16,545 bases of DNA from Firmicutes bacterium UBA1535. GTDB lineage: Bacteria > Bacillota > Clostridia > Tissierellales > Sedimentibacteraceae. A program made the translations under genes and the position numbers. Positions 8,647-15,175 of this stretch are shown piece by piece; position 1 is the stretch's first letter; every line of letters begins with the position of its first letter. The stretch is from contig DCPV01000062.1 in assembly GCA_002323775.1 (NCBI GenBank), positions 1 through 16,545 on the forward strand. The letters run 5' to 3'. Below the pieces are notes generated by a model. That model had not been told where the DNA came from, did not search any database, and saw nothing but the letters and a program-made list of their open reading frames with translations.

Positions 8647-8666
8647 TTTTACTATATTTTACTATA
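8647..8666. repeat. tandem 10-bp direct repeat at the exporter promoter
   Basis: TTTTACTATA occurs twice in immediate succession (8647-8656, 8657-8666). A spacing of one helical turn would put two proteins on the same face of DNA. The repeat covers the candidate -10 box of the exporter operon and the expected start of transcription, so an operator is plausible. Replication slippage in AT-rich DNA is the alternative. Confidence 0.5.
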
Positions 8667-8684
8667 TAAAAATTTATATTTCAA
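8656..8684 (-). promoter_or_regulatory. candidate promoter of the ABC exporter operon
   Basis: On the - strand, TTGAAA (8684-8679) and TAAAAT (8661-8656) are separated by 17 bp, giving a start near 8649 and a leader of about 120 nt. The AT content here makes other -10 choices (for example TATAGT) possible. Confidence 0.45.
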
Positions 8685-8852
8685 TAAAAATAATCATTTT
8701 TATTCTTATATATTGAATACTTCAAACCCTAATGTATATCATCATTTTGAATACTACTACAATTCAAAATGGAATTCACAGCTTCCTTATAAGCAGCTAT
8801 AAAAAAGACTAAAGTATATGTTATTTACTAAGCTTATTCAATAATTTTATAG
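8685..8852. other. AT-rich divergent intergenic region with a hairpin
   Basis: This stretch separates the exporter promoter from the CPBP-gene promoter. It holds a perfect 10-bp inverted repeat, CATTTTGAAT (8743-8752) with ATTCAAAATG (8762-8771), around a 9-nt loop. No T-run follows on either strand, so it is more likely an operator-type element than a terminator. No coding region is evident here. Confidence 0.5.
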
Positions 8853-8881
8853 TTGTATATTTTGCTTTAATATGATATATT
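8853..8881 (+). promoter_or_regulatory. candidate promoter of the CPBP protease gene
   Basis: TTGTAT (8853-8858) and TATATT (8876-8881) are separated by 17 bp. Transcription would begin near 8888, just before the leader stem-loop at 8895-8945. Other AT-rich hexamers nearby could also serve. Confidence 0.4.
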
Positions 8882-8894
8882 TTTTTATTGATAG

Positions 8895-8945
8895 CACCGA
8901 GTAAAATATTTCTGATATTGTAGTGGATAGCTTTTGTACTCGGTG
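8895..8945 (+). promoter_or_regulatory. leader stem-loop before the CPBP gene
   Basis: CACCGAGTA (8895-8903) pairs with TACTCGGTG (8937-8945). After a single bulged G, AAA (8904-8906) can pair with TTT (8933-8935), giving about 12 bp around a 26-nt loop. It occupies the start of the expected leader, 40 nt before the start codon. No T-run follows, so it does not look like a standard terminator. It matches no riboswitch class I know. RNA stabilisation or protein binding is possible. Confidence 0.5.
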
Positions 8946-8985
8946 AGAAAATTTACATAATCTTAAACCTTAAGGAGAGATATAA

Positions 8986-9606
8986 GTGATAAACAGAGAA
9001 AACACATTGAAAAATTTGTTACCTGCAACTGTTATGGGGTTATTGTCCTTAATACCAATAGGCCTATATATACTTGCAATCCCTTACCTTTTTATTGAAA
9101 AGTTTTTGAGAAAGCAAACATTTTCGGAAATAGGATTTAAAATAAAGGGAATGAAGAAAGATATACTCAAATATTGGTGGTTGATAATATTACCTATCGC
9201 AACGGGATATGCTTCTCTTTTTCTATCAAAATTAATGGTGCCGGATTTCTTTAACCACGTAATTGAGCGAACTCAGCCAATGCTCGTTTTTGATAAATTG
9301 GCGATATTAATCCCTCAACTGCTTATATTAGCACTTGCGGAAGAAATTTGTTTCCGTGCATTTTTGCAAAGAAAATTAGCTATTTGTATGGATTACAAAT
9401 GGGCAATTGCAATTACGTCTTTAATATTTGCCTTAGGACATTTTTCAACAGGCTCTCCAATTGTAGTTTTGTATGATTTGACATGGATTTTTATTGATAG
9501 TGTTATTTATGGTTTGATTTTCCAAAAAACTAAAAATGTTTATCTTTGTTGGATTTCTCATTTTTTAGCTAATGTTTGCGGAATATTAGTCTTGCTGGCA
9601 GTTTAG
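8986..9606 (+). CDS. CPBP (Abi) family intramembrane metalloprotease
   Basis: This 206-residue membrane protein has about six hydrophobic segments. The three family motifs are in order: EExxxR (E119, E120, R124), FxxxH (F148, H152) and HxxxN (H192, N196). The Glu and His residues are those of the Rce1-type site inside the membrane. Bacterial members are linked to processing or immunity for peptides, and many have no known substrate. The start is GTG, fixed by AAGGAG (8972-8977), 8 nt upstream. The gene is a single transcription unit with a structured leader and the terminator at 9710-9755. No bacteriocin precursor gene was seen beside it, so a self-immunity role is not supported here. Confidence 0.9.
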   Translation: MINRENTLKNLLPATVMGLLSLIPIGLYILAIPYLFIEKFLRKQTFSEIGFKIKGMKKDILKYWWLIILPIATGYASLFLSKLMVPDFFNHVIERTQPMLVFDKLAILIPQLLILALAEEICFRAFLQRKLAICMDYKWAIAITSLIFALGHFSTGSPIVVLYDLTWIFIDSVIYGLIFQKTKNVYLCWISHFLANVCGILVLLAV

Positions 9607-9709
9607 TATACAGAAGATAAGCATTGCAAACTAATTATGAGTATAAATTTTATGGCGGTACTTTTATTCTACTAAAGCTAATCGTAATAATTGTGAATAG
9701 TCAAATATC

Positions 9710-9755
9710 ATTAAAGAGAGCAGTCGAAATTATCAAGTTCTATGCTCTCTTTAAT
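9710..9755. terminator. two-way terminator between CPBP and Nudix genes
   Basis: A perfect 13-bp stem (9710-9722 with 9743-9755, core AGAGAGCA/TGCTCTCT) closes a 20-nt loop. It is followed by TGTTTACTTACTT on the + strand. The A-rich left arm reads as T-rich on the - strand. It lies between the convergent ends at 9606 and 9805. Confidence 0.75.
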
Positions 9756-9804
9756 TGTTTACTTACTTGCAGTTTAATATTCTTTCAAATTTTTAGCTCA
9801 ATAG

Positions 9805-10365
9805 CTAAGATGTCTTGTTGCTGCAAAATTCGTCTAATGCAATAAGCAGCATTTTATAAGCAATTTTATGCTGCCAAAATGATTTATCTTGATTTACTAC
9901 TATATTTTTAAATTCATCATAACTTATATATTTTACAGCCTGTACTTCTTCTTTTTGCATAGTAATCTGATTAATATCAAAATTTGCTTTCAATACGAAA
10001 ACATCATAAAATTCGCTATCAATAAAAGTTCCGTTATTTTCTATTAGAGTATCTTTAAAGGTATAAAGATATTCAACAGAACTTATTAAAGGTGAGATGT
10101 CAAGTCCTAATTCCTCGTTTGTTTCACGTATAAGTGTATTTTCGATACTTTCATTGCACTCAATGTGACCGCCAACTGATACATACCATAAATTGGCACC
10201 TGACTCTTTATTGGAACTGCGTTGCTGAACTAACAGCTCATTTTGAGAATTTAATATCCATAAGTGTATTACCCTATGAGACGTACCATTCTTATGAGCT
10301 TCATTTCGTTCAATCACTTCATCTGTTTTTTCTCCATACTTGTTGTATACATTAAAATATTCCAT
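9805..10365 (-). CDS. Nudix hydrolase, isopentenyl-diphosphate-isomerase-like
   Basis: This 186-residue enzyme has a complete Nudix box: G66-x5-E72-x7-R80-E81-x2-E84-E85-x-G87, which binds the divalent metal and cleaves a nucleoside diphosphate linked to another group. The N terminus (EYFNVYNKYGEKT, then a GTSHRVIHLWILNSQ stretch) resembles the YfcD/IPP-isomerase-like branch, whose true substrates are mostly unknown. IPP isomerase activity itself is not implied. The start follows GGGAGAAA by about 6-9 nt. It lies 66 nt after the dehydrogenase on the same strand and is probably the last gene of that run, ended at 9710-9755. Confidence 0.88.
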   Translation of the reverse strand: MEYFNVYNKYGEKTDEVIERNEAHKNGTSHRVIHLWILNSQNELLVQQRSSNKESGANLWYVSVGGHIECNESIENTLIRETNEELGLDISPLISSVEYLYTFKDTLIENNGTFIDSEFYDVFVLKANFDINQITMQKEEVQAVKYISYDEFKNIVVNQDKSFWQHKIAYKMLLIALDEFCSNKTS

Positions 10366-10431
10366 GCAAAATTTCTCCCATCCTAATTATGCTATGCTTA
10401 AACTTTCTTTGAAAAAAGCGTAAGCTTATTT

Positions 10432-11382
10432 TTAGTCTACTCTGTTGATTGGCTGTCCTTTGGAAAAAGCGCTGATATTATCTTTAATCAATGAAACTAA
10501 GCGTTGCCTTGTTTCCAATCCTCTCCATCCCATATGCGGAGTAATGATAACATTATCCATAGTATATAACGGACTAGAATCATCTAGTGGTTCCACTTCT
10601 TGAACATCTAAACCAGCACCTGCAATTACATTGTTTTGCAATGCTTCAATCAATGCTTTTTCATCAATTAATGCTCCTCGTGCAGTATTAATTAAATATG
10701 CTGTTGGCTTCATCATTGTTAATGTTTCCTTATTAATAATATGTCTTGTTGATTCATTTAAAGGACAATTAAGAGAAATAAAATCACTTTGCATTAAAAC
10801 TTCTTCATTAGTTGCAAAATGAATTTTATCTAAATCTGCTCTGGGAGTTCTGGTAGATACTAAAATCTTCATTCCAAGTGCTTGTGCTACTTTGATTATC
10901 TCTTTTGCGATATTTCCATAGCCGATAACTCCCAATGTTTTACCGTTTAACTCAACGTGGTCTACCATTAAGTGCTTATGGAAATTATCATGATTTCCTT
11001 TTGCAAGCATACGAATCTGTTTTTGCATTGAACTTGCTAGATTTAAAATCAAAAGGATTGCTGTATGTGCTACTCTTTCACTGCTATAAGTAGGTATGTT
11101 GCATAATATAATTCCTTTTTCACGTACCGCATCCAAATCTATATTATTGTATCCTGTTCCGGCTTCACAAATCATCTTTACACTATCAGGAAATTTTCTG
11201 ATAATCTCACCTGTGACTTTCATTTCTTTTGTTACAACGATTGTAAAGCCATCAACTCTCTCTATAATTTTATCTTCGGGCGTTTCATCATAGATTAGCA
11301 CTTCAGATGCAATTTGTGAGTAATTTACGTTTCCATCATAATTCACAAGACCAGCATTCAATACTACTGTTTTATCATTCAT
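10432..11382 (-). CDS. D-isomer-specific 2-hydroxyacid dehydrogenase
   Basis: This 316-residue cytosolic NAD(P)-dependent enzyme interconverts a 2-oxoacid and a D-2-hydroxyacid. The substrate half is residues 1-100 and about 290-316, and the Rossmann half is 101-289. The dinucleotide loop is GVIGYGNIA, with Ala159 in place of the third Gly. Catalytic residues are Arg235 (TARGALID), Glu264 (EVEP) and His283 (TPHMGW). Strand beta-2 ends in VSTR (175-178) rather than an Asp. This suggests NADPH preference, as in hydroxypyruvate/glyoxylate reductases, but that is inference. Hydroxypyruvate reductase or a 3-phosphoglycerate dehydrogenase paralogue are the likely labels. AAGGAG precedes the ATG by 8 nt. 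The ATG overlaps the stop of an ABC-transporter remnant (ATGA), hinting at an ancestral operon. Confidence 0.92.
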   Translation of the reverse strand: MNDKTVVLNAGLVNYDGNVNYSQIASEVLIYDETPEDKIIERVDGFTIVVTKEMKVTGEIIRKFPDSVKMICEAGTGYNNIDLDAVREKGIILCNIPTYSSERVAHTAILLILNLASSMQKQIRMLAKGNHDNFHKHLMVDHVELNGKTLGVIGYGNIAKEIIKVAQALGMKILVSTRTPRADLDKIHFATNEEVLMQSDFISLNCPLNESTRHIINKETLTMMKPTAYLINTARGALIDEKALIEALQNNVIAGAGLDVQEVEPLDDSSPLYTMDNVIITPHMGWRGLETRQRLVSLIKDNISAFSKGQPINRVD

Positions 11383-11537
11383 AATTTTATCTCCTTTATA
11401 TAATCATTGATTAAGCGACTGTTTAAAACGCCTTTATTAAACCGCTCTTTATGGTTTTCACTTTCAATAATATAACCATTTTTCGTTGCTAAAATCATGT
11501 CAGTGTTTTTGATTGTCAAAAGTTTATGTACTATAAC
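11379..11537 (-). pseudogene. 3' remnant of an ABC exporter gene
   Basis: Reading leftwards directly after the stop codon of the serine hydrolase, 51 sense codons are open before a TGA at 11379-11381. They begin VIVHKLLTIKNTDMIL and continue through GYIIESENHKE. This is the H-loop and the end of an ABC-exporter ATPase: compare VIAHRLSTVKNSDVIM and GHIVERGNHKE in the intact subunit encoded at 4895-6796. The membrane domain, Walker motifs and signature are absent, and no start codon with a ribosome site is seen. It is therefore a truncated remnant rather than a gene. Its TGA overlaps the ATG of the dehydrogenase, as in a translationally coupled pair, so a whole ABC gene probably once stood here. 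Confidence 0.8.
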
Positions 11538-12428
11538 TTATAAATTCGGTAGAATATCGCTCCATATTGCACGCAGGATATCCTTGTGTTCAATTTCATT
11601 GTGTGCAGTGGCCGTAATTACAGCGTCATAATCAGATAAAACTACACATAGCTGACCATACATTCCATCAGCTCGATAAGTGTTCGGTGGAGTGCATTTC
11701 CAAACTTGATAGCCATAACCGCCTTTAGTCTCAGCATCATCTTTAGATGCAGTATCGACCAACTCAGAATGTAGTCGCTTTACATAATCAGCAGAAACAA
11801 TTTGCTTATCTTTATATATACCATTTTGCAGCAGCATTATCCCAATGCGAGAAAATTCCTCTGTGTTTAAGTACAAACCACCTGAACAGGATGTATGTCC
11901 AAGCTGGCAAGTGTTCCATTGTGGGTTTACAATTTCTAACTTATCAAATAAACGAGGCTTTAAATAATCAAGCATTGTTTTACCACTTGCTTTTTCTATA
12001 ATTCTACCAAGCATATAAGTACATAAATTCTCGTAATAGAAGGCAGACCCTGCTTCCTTTCTCATTTCTGAAACAAAGAAAATCTCAGCTCTGTCTATAG
12101 AATTATACTGACTATAATCTTCAAACATATGTCCGGAGCTCATTTGCAATAAATTCTTAATAGTTATTTTTTCAGAACCTGTATAGGCGATATTCTTGTA
12201 TTCTGGGAAAAAATCCAGAACATAATCTGACAGCTTGAAACGACCTTCGCTTTCTGCGATACCAATTCCGACAGATGCGAATGTTTTTGAAGCAGAATAA
12301 AGATTTTCTCTATCATTGCTTCGAAATCTATGCTCTGCTAGTACTTTTTTGTTTTGATAAACATGAATTCCGTATACACCAAGATTTTTTTCAATCACAG
12401 AAAGTCGGAAATCCGATAATAAACTCAT
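11538..12428 (-). CDS. serine hydrolase of the class C beta-lactamase/DD-peptidase fold
   Basis: This 296-residue protein has the first motif SxxK as S45-ASK48, the second YxN as Y132-EN134, and a probable third motif at TAH276N. There is also a typical YRADGMYGQLCVVL stretch near 251-264. It lacks a signal peptide or lipobox, so it probably acts in the cytoplasm. That argues against a role as a secreted beta-lactamase or penicillin-binding protein and for an esterase or peptidase with an unknown substrate. The start follows GGAGG by 7 nt. A possible promoter on the - strand (TTGCAA, 17 bp, TAAACT with an upstream TG) lies near 12470-12510 but is weak. A 6-bp inverted repeat TTTGCA/TGCAAA (12505-12523) overlaps that region. 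The stop codon directly abuts the ABC remnant, as expected for a replacement junction. Confidence 0.85.
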   Translation of the reverse strand: MSLLSDFRLSVIEKNLGVYGIHVYQNKKVLAEHRFRSNDRENLYSASKTFASVGIGIAESEGRFKLSDYVLDFFPEYKNIAYTGSEKITIKNLLQMSSGHMFEDYSQYNSIDRAEIFFVSEMRKEAGSAFYYENLCTYMLGRIIEKASGKTMLDYLKPRLFDKLEIVNPQWNTCQLGHTSCSGGLYLNTEEFSRIGIMLLQNGIYKDKQIVSADYVKRLHSELVDTASKDDAETKGGYGYQVWKCTPPNTYRADGMYGQLCVVLSDYDAVITATAHNEIEHKDILRAIWSDILPNL

Positions 12429-12601
12429 TTGAATCCCTCCATATCATAAATTATTTAATAAAACTGTTAAATATCATTTATAAGTTTATCATATTTGAAA
12501 GACATTTGCAAAGAATATGCAAAAAAACAAGACTATTAACTGTTTATGAGCAGATTAGGAGAGTTTATAATAAGAAATTAGATATTCATCAAATATTTAT
12601 A

Positions 12602-12630
12602 TTGACATTAAATAAGTATCTAAGTATAAT
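12602..12630 (+). promoter_or_regulatory. consensus promoter of the MFS-ArsR operon
   Basis: TTGACA (12602-12607) and TATAAT (12625-12630) are separated by exactly 17 bp, a perfect sigma-A consensus. Transcription starts near 12637, which excludes the in-frame ATG at 12631 as the translation start. TAAGTAT occurs twice in the spacer and -10 region (12613-12619, 12621-12627). Confidence 0.85.
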
Positions 12631-12639
12631 ATGATTATA
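12625..12639. promoter_or_regulatory. palindrome over the -10 box and start of the MFS operon
   Basis: TATAATATGATTATA has perfect 6-bp arms around a 3-bp centre and covers the -10 box and +1. ArsR-family repressors often bind AT-rich palindromes in this position, and the operon encodes such a regulator. The arms are pure A/T, so chance is a real alternative. Confidence 0.35.
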
Positions 12640-12660
12640 AAAAACTTGGAGGATTACATT

Positions 12661-13965
12661 ATGAGCATCAAATTGCTTAAACAAAAAAACTTTTTGCTCC
12701 TGCTGATTGGGAAGCTTATTTCGTTGCTAGGTAGCAATATGCTACAGTTTGCACTATCACTGTATGTTTTAAAAATCACTGGGTCTGCTACAGTCTTTGC
12801 ATCTATTTTATCGATTATCATCATACCTAGACTTATTTTTTCTCCATTTGGCGGGGTAATGGGGGATTGGTTTGATAGAAAGAAAAGCATAATATTTTGG
12901 GATACACTAAATTTTATATTTATCGGGAGTCTCTCAATCATCTTTGCATTGCAAGGTAATTTGAAGCTTAGCCTAATATACACATTAGTAATATTTTTAG
13001 AAATAGTCGAGATATTTTTTCATTCTTCTATCTCAGCTGTGCTACCGAGCATCGTGTCAAAGGACGATTTGCTTGAAGCAAACGCAACAAATAGTATAGT
13101 ACTAAACATAGGAAATCTTCTTGCACCGCTTCTTGCGGCAGCTCTATATGGTACATTCGGTATGGGGACAATTCTTGCTATTACGTCCATTAGCTTCATG
13201 CTATCAGCAGTTACAAAGATGTTTATCAACATACCAAAGAGTAACAAAATGCCGGAAAAGATAAGTTTAAGTGCGTTTAAAGATGATTTTTTAGGTGGAA
13301 TTAGACTGATTAAAGACAATAAGCTATTCACAACGATTGTTATTGTTGGTGGAGTACTGAATTTTTCAATAGCTCCTGTAGCTCAAATAGGCATCACTTT
13401 CATTTCAAAGGAAATACTGAAGGTCACAGATTTTCAATTTGGACTATTTCAGACGATTATGTCTACATCAATGATTTTAGCACCTTTAATTGGAGGTAAG
13501 TACGTAAAGAAGATGAGAATAGGAAAACTTCTTTTCACAAGTTTTCTTGCGATAGGATTTACAGTTCTTTCAATGTCACTTATTCCGTTAAAATCTTCTA
13601 TGAATGTTATTATTCCATATGTTTTGCTGCTTATTGGCTCGTTTATTATAGGTATGTCTGCTACATTTGCCAACATATCACTCGGCACACTATTCAGTCA
13701 AATAGTTCCATTGGAGCTAATGGGGAGAGCATCAACTATAATGAGTATGGCGATGACTATTCTAATCCCTATAGGACAGATGCTTTTTGGATATCTTTAT
13801 GATAGAATAGAAGCAAATTATGTGTTTGTCATAGCTGGAGTGATTTTATTGGTTGATATATTTGTTCATAAAAAATCTCTGTTAGAATATGGACTTGAGA
13901 TACCTAAGAAGGCAGAGAAAGGAGCTGAAATAGATGAAAATCAAGTTTTACCAGAAGTCGAGTAG
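12661..13965 (+). CDS. MFS exporter (macrolide/siderophore-efflux-like group)
   Basis: This 434-residue proton-driven carrier has about 12 membrane helices. Motif A is GGVMGDWFDRKK at residues 64-75, in the loop after helix 2. The overall pattern (LLxxGKLISLLGSNMLQFALSLYVL at the start, AVLPSIVSKDDLLEANA near 120, then a glycine-rich helix) fits the MefA/EntS-like MFS group, which exports macrolides, siderophores or other amphiphiles. The substrate is not predictable. A polar Glu/Lys-rich tail ends the protein. The start at 12661 has GGAGG 8 nt upstream and lies after the transcription start; the in-frame ATG at 12631 does not. Its last 32 bp overlap the ArsR-type gene, so the two are translated together. 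The regulator probably controls this exporter. Confidence 0.9.
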   Translation: MSIKLLKQKNFLLLLIGKLISLLGSNMLQFALSLYVLKITGSATVFASILSIIIIPRLIFSPFGGVMGDWFDRKKSIIFWDTLNFIFIGSLSIIFALQGNLKLSLIYTLVIFLEIVEIFFHSSISAVLPSIVSKDDLLEANATNSIVLNIGNLLAPLLAAALYGTFGMGTILAITSISFMLSAVTKMFINIPKSNKMPEKISLSAFKDDFLGGIRLIKDNKLFTTIVIVGGVLNFSIAPVAQIGITFISKEILKVTDFQFGLFQTIMSTSMILAPLIGGKYVKKMRIGKLLFTSFLAIGFTVLSMSLIPLKSSMNVIIPYVLLLIGSFIIGMSATFANISLGTLFSQIVPLELMGRASTIMSMAMTILIPIGQMLFGYLYDRIEANYVFVIAGVILLVDIFVHKKSLLEYGLEIPKKAEKGAEIDENQVLPEVE

Positions 13966-15043
13966 AATAAGTGATTTTTTAAAATTTCCAAATCTTATAA
14001 ATTACATGGAGTGGCATGAAGAACACAAAAACGATGATATGTTTAAGGAAGTTGAGATTAATGACTATATAAAATTTGTAGGGGAGATAACTGAAAAATT
14101 AGAGCCTTATAAAAAAGAGATAGAAAGCTATTATGCAGGTACATTTATAGAGAGTTATAGCTTTATAAGTCTATCAACGAAAAAGGATGAAATACTATTT
14201 TATGAAAATGAGGAGCATTTTTTAGATTTTCTCTGTACACTTGATGAAAAGGAGATAAACGAAAGAATTGTACTTTCGCTACTCAAAGAGTATGAGGAAA
14301 CGGATTTAGACGAGGAAAGAAATCTGACTAGAATGCAGGAGATTTGCAGAGAGAAGGAAAGTATATTAGATTATATAAAGAGTTTATCCCTAGACCCAAG
14401 CATTAAATGGAGCTTGTATTTAGCTACATCAGATCCTGTTAAACATATGAAAGGGTATGTAGAATTAATGAGACTACTTTATCCTATATTTAGCGAAGTG
14501 TATGAAGCTTATGAATCAGAGATAAGAGCATATGGGGAACTCCTCGAAAGGACAATCGTTGAGAAGGGTTCAGATGGTATAAAAGAGCTGACTTACAACA
14601 TATTGAATAAAGATGTTGTTGACACAGATGAGATTTGCATTATCGTATCTTTAGTATTGTCATATTCACTTCTCTTAAATGTTCTGAAGGATAGGTCGAT
14701 TGTAACCTGGGGACTGAGGATGGGAGATGCTTTTAAGCAGATGAAAGAAGTATCAGAGGACAAACTTAATAAAAGGGTGCAGATTTTTAAAAATTTAGGG
14801 GACAGAACACGCTATGAAGTGTTAAAATATATAGCAGCTGGTGAAACAAGCACGAAGCTTATAGCTGAAGCTTTGGGTGTCTCATCTGCAACTGTTTCAT
14901 ATCACATAAGTAATTTTTTAACCTCTAGGGTAATTAAGGTGGATAGGTCTAAGCAGAAATATGGTTATATAGTTGATTATGATTTGATTGAGCAGACAAT
15001 TAAGGAATTTAGGGATGATTTAAAGTTTCCAGAGGATAGATAG
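13934..15043 (+). CDS. long ArsR-type winged-helix regulator
   Basis: This 369-residue protein has its DNA-binding domain at the C terminus (about 282-350). LGDRTRYEVLKYIAAGETSTKLIAEALGV is followed by the recognition helix SSATVSYHISNFLTSRVI and a YIVDYDLI wing. Classical ArsR proteins are about 100 residues and are mostly this domain alone. Here roughly 280 helical residues precede it and match no ligand-binding domain I can name. The CxC/DxH metal ligands of classical ArsR/SmtB are not evident, so an organic ligand or a protein signal is more likely than a metal. AAGGAG precedes the ATG by 9 nt, inside the end of the MFS gene (32-bp overlap). It probably controls the shared promoter at 12602-12630. 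Some Firmicutes carry similar MFS/ArsR pairs. Confidence 0.85.
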   Translation: MKIKFYQKSSRISDFLKFPNLINYMEWHEEHKNDDMFKEVEINDYIKFVGEITEKLEPYKKEIESYYAGTFIESYSFISLSTKKDEILFYENEEHFLDFLCTLDEKEINERIVLSLLKEYEETDLDEERNLTRMQEICREKESILDYIKSLSLDPSIKWSLYLATSDPVKHMKGYVELMRLLYPIFSEVYEAYESEIRAYGELLERTIVEKGSDGIKELTYNILNKDVVDTDEICIIVSLVLSYSLLLNVLKDRSIVTWGLRMGDAFKQMKEVSEDKLNKRVQIFKNLGDRTRYEVLKYIAAGETSTKLIAEALGVSSATVSYHISNFLTSRVIKVDRSKQKYGYIVDYDLIEQTIKEFRDDLKFPEDR

Positions 15044-15085
15044 GAACAAATGAATAGTCAATATGAATTATTATTCTAAAAGAAG

Positions 15086-15112
15086 TATATTAAAATTATT
15101 AATTTTAATATA
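15086..15112. repeat. A/T-only perfect palindrome upstream of the tetR promoter
   Basis: Twelve-base arms (15086-15097 with 15101-15112) pair perfectly around ATT. The stem contains no G or C. It ends 7 bp before the -35 box at 15120, where an UP element would lie, and also follows the ArsR-type gene by about 40 nt. It could act as an UP element, a weak terminator or both. Confidence 0.55.
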
Positions 15113-15119
15113 AATTTGC

Positions 15120-15148
15120 TTGACAGCAAAAGTCAAAATTGGTATAAT
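15120..15148 (+). promoter_or_regulatory. consensus promoter of the tetR-type gene
   Basis: TTGACA (15120-15125) and TATAAT (15143-15148) are separated by 17 bp, with TGG at 15140-15142 giving an extended -10. Transcription starts near 15155, inside the operator. A start codon at or near 15116 is therefore excluded. Confidence 0.88.
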
Positions 15149-15165
15149 GAACATTGTTCAGTTTG
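15145..15165. promoter_or_regulatory. TetR-type operator, copy 1
   Basis: The core TGAACA-T-TGTTCA (15148-15160) has perfect 6-bp arms and overlaps the end of the -10 box and the start of transcription. All 21 bases reappear as the reverse complement at 15790-15810, before the next gene. Position and symmetry fit autorepression by the regulator encoded just downstream. Confidence 0.8.
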
Positions 15166-15175
15166 GAGGTTTGGC

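Noticed and set aside
8888..8985. T-box or other known riboswitch in the CPBP leader
   Set aside because: There is no T-box TGG-containing core, no purine or SAM-type conserved core and no terminator-antiterminator pair. Only one stem-loop is visible.
9624..9845. Open frame of 73 codons on the + strand starting with TTG
   Set aside because: It runs through the two-way terminator at 9710-9755 and into the end of the Nudix gene in antisense, with no ribosome binding site.
10396..10434. Hairpin GCTTA/TAAGC followed by TTATTTTTAG on the + strand
   Set aside because: It looks like a + strand terminator, but no + strand gene ends here. On the - strand, where the flanking genes are read, no T-run follows the stem.
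12275..12634. Open frame of 119 codons on the + strand
   Set aside because: It is antisense to the start of the serine hydrolase gene and runs through the divergent promoter region. It has no ribosome binding site and an implausible composition.
12631..12660. Upstream ATG for the MFS exporter
   Set aside because: It directly follows the -10 box and precedes the expected transcription start. The ATG at 12661 has a proper GGAGG site.
15116..15175. Upstream start for the TetR-type regulator
   Set aside because: It lies before the consensus promoter at 15120-15148. The ATG at 15176 has GGAGG 6 nt upstream.
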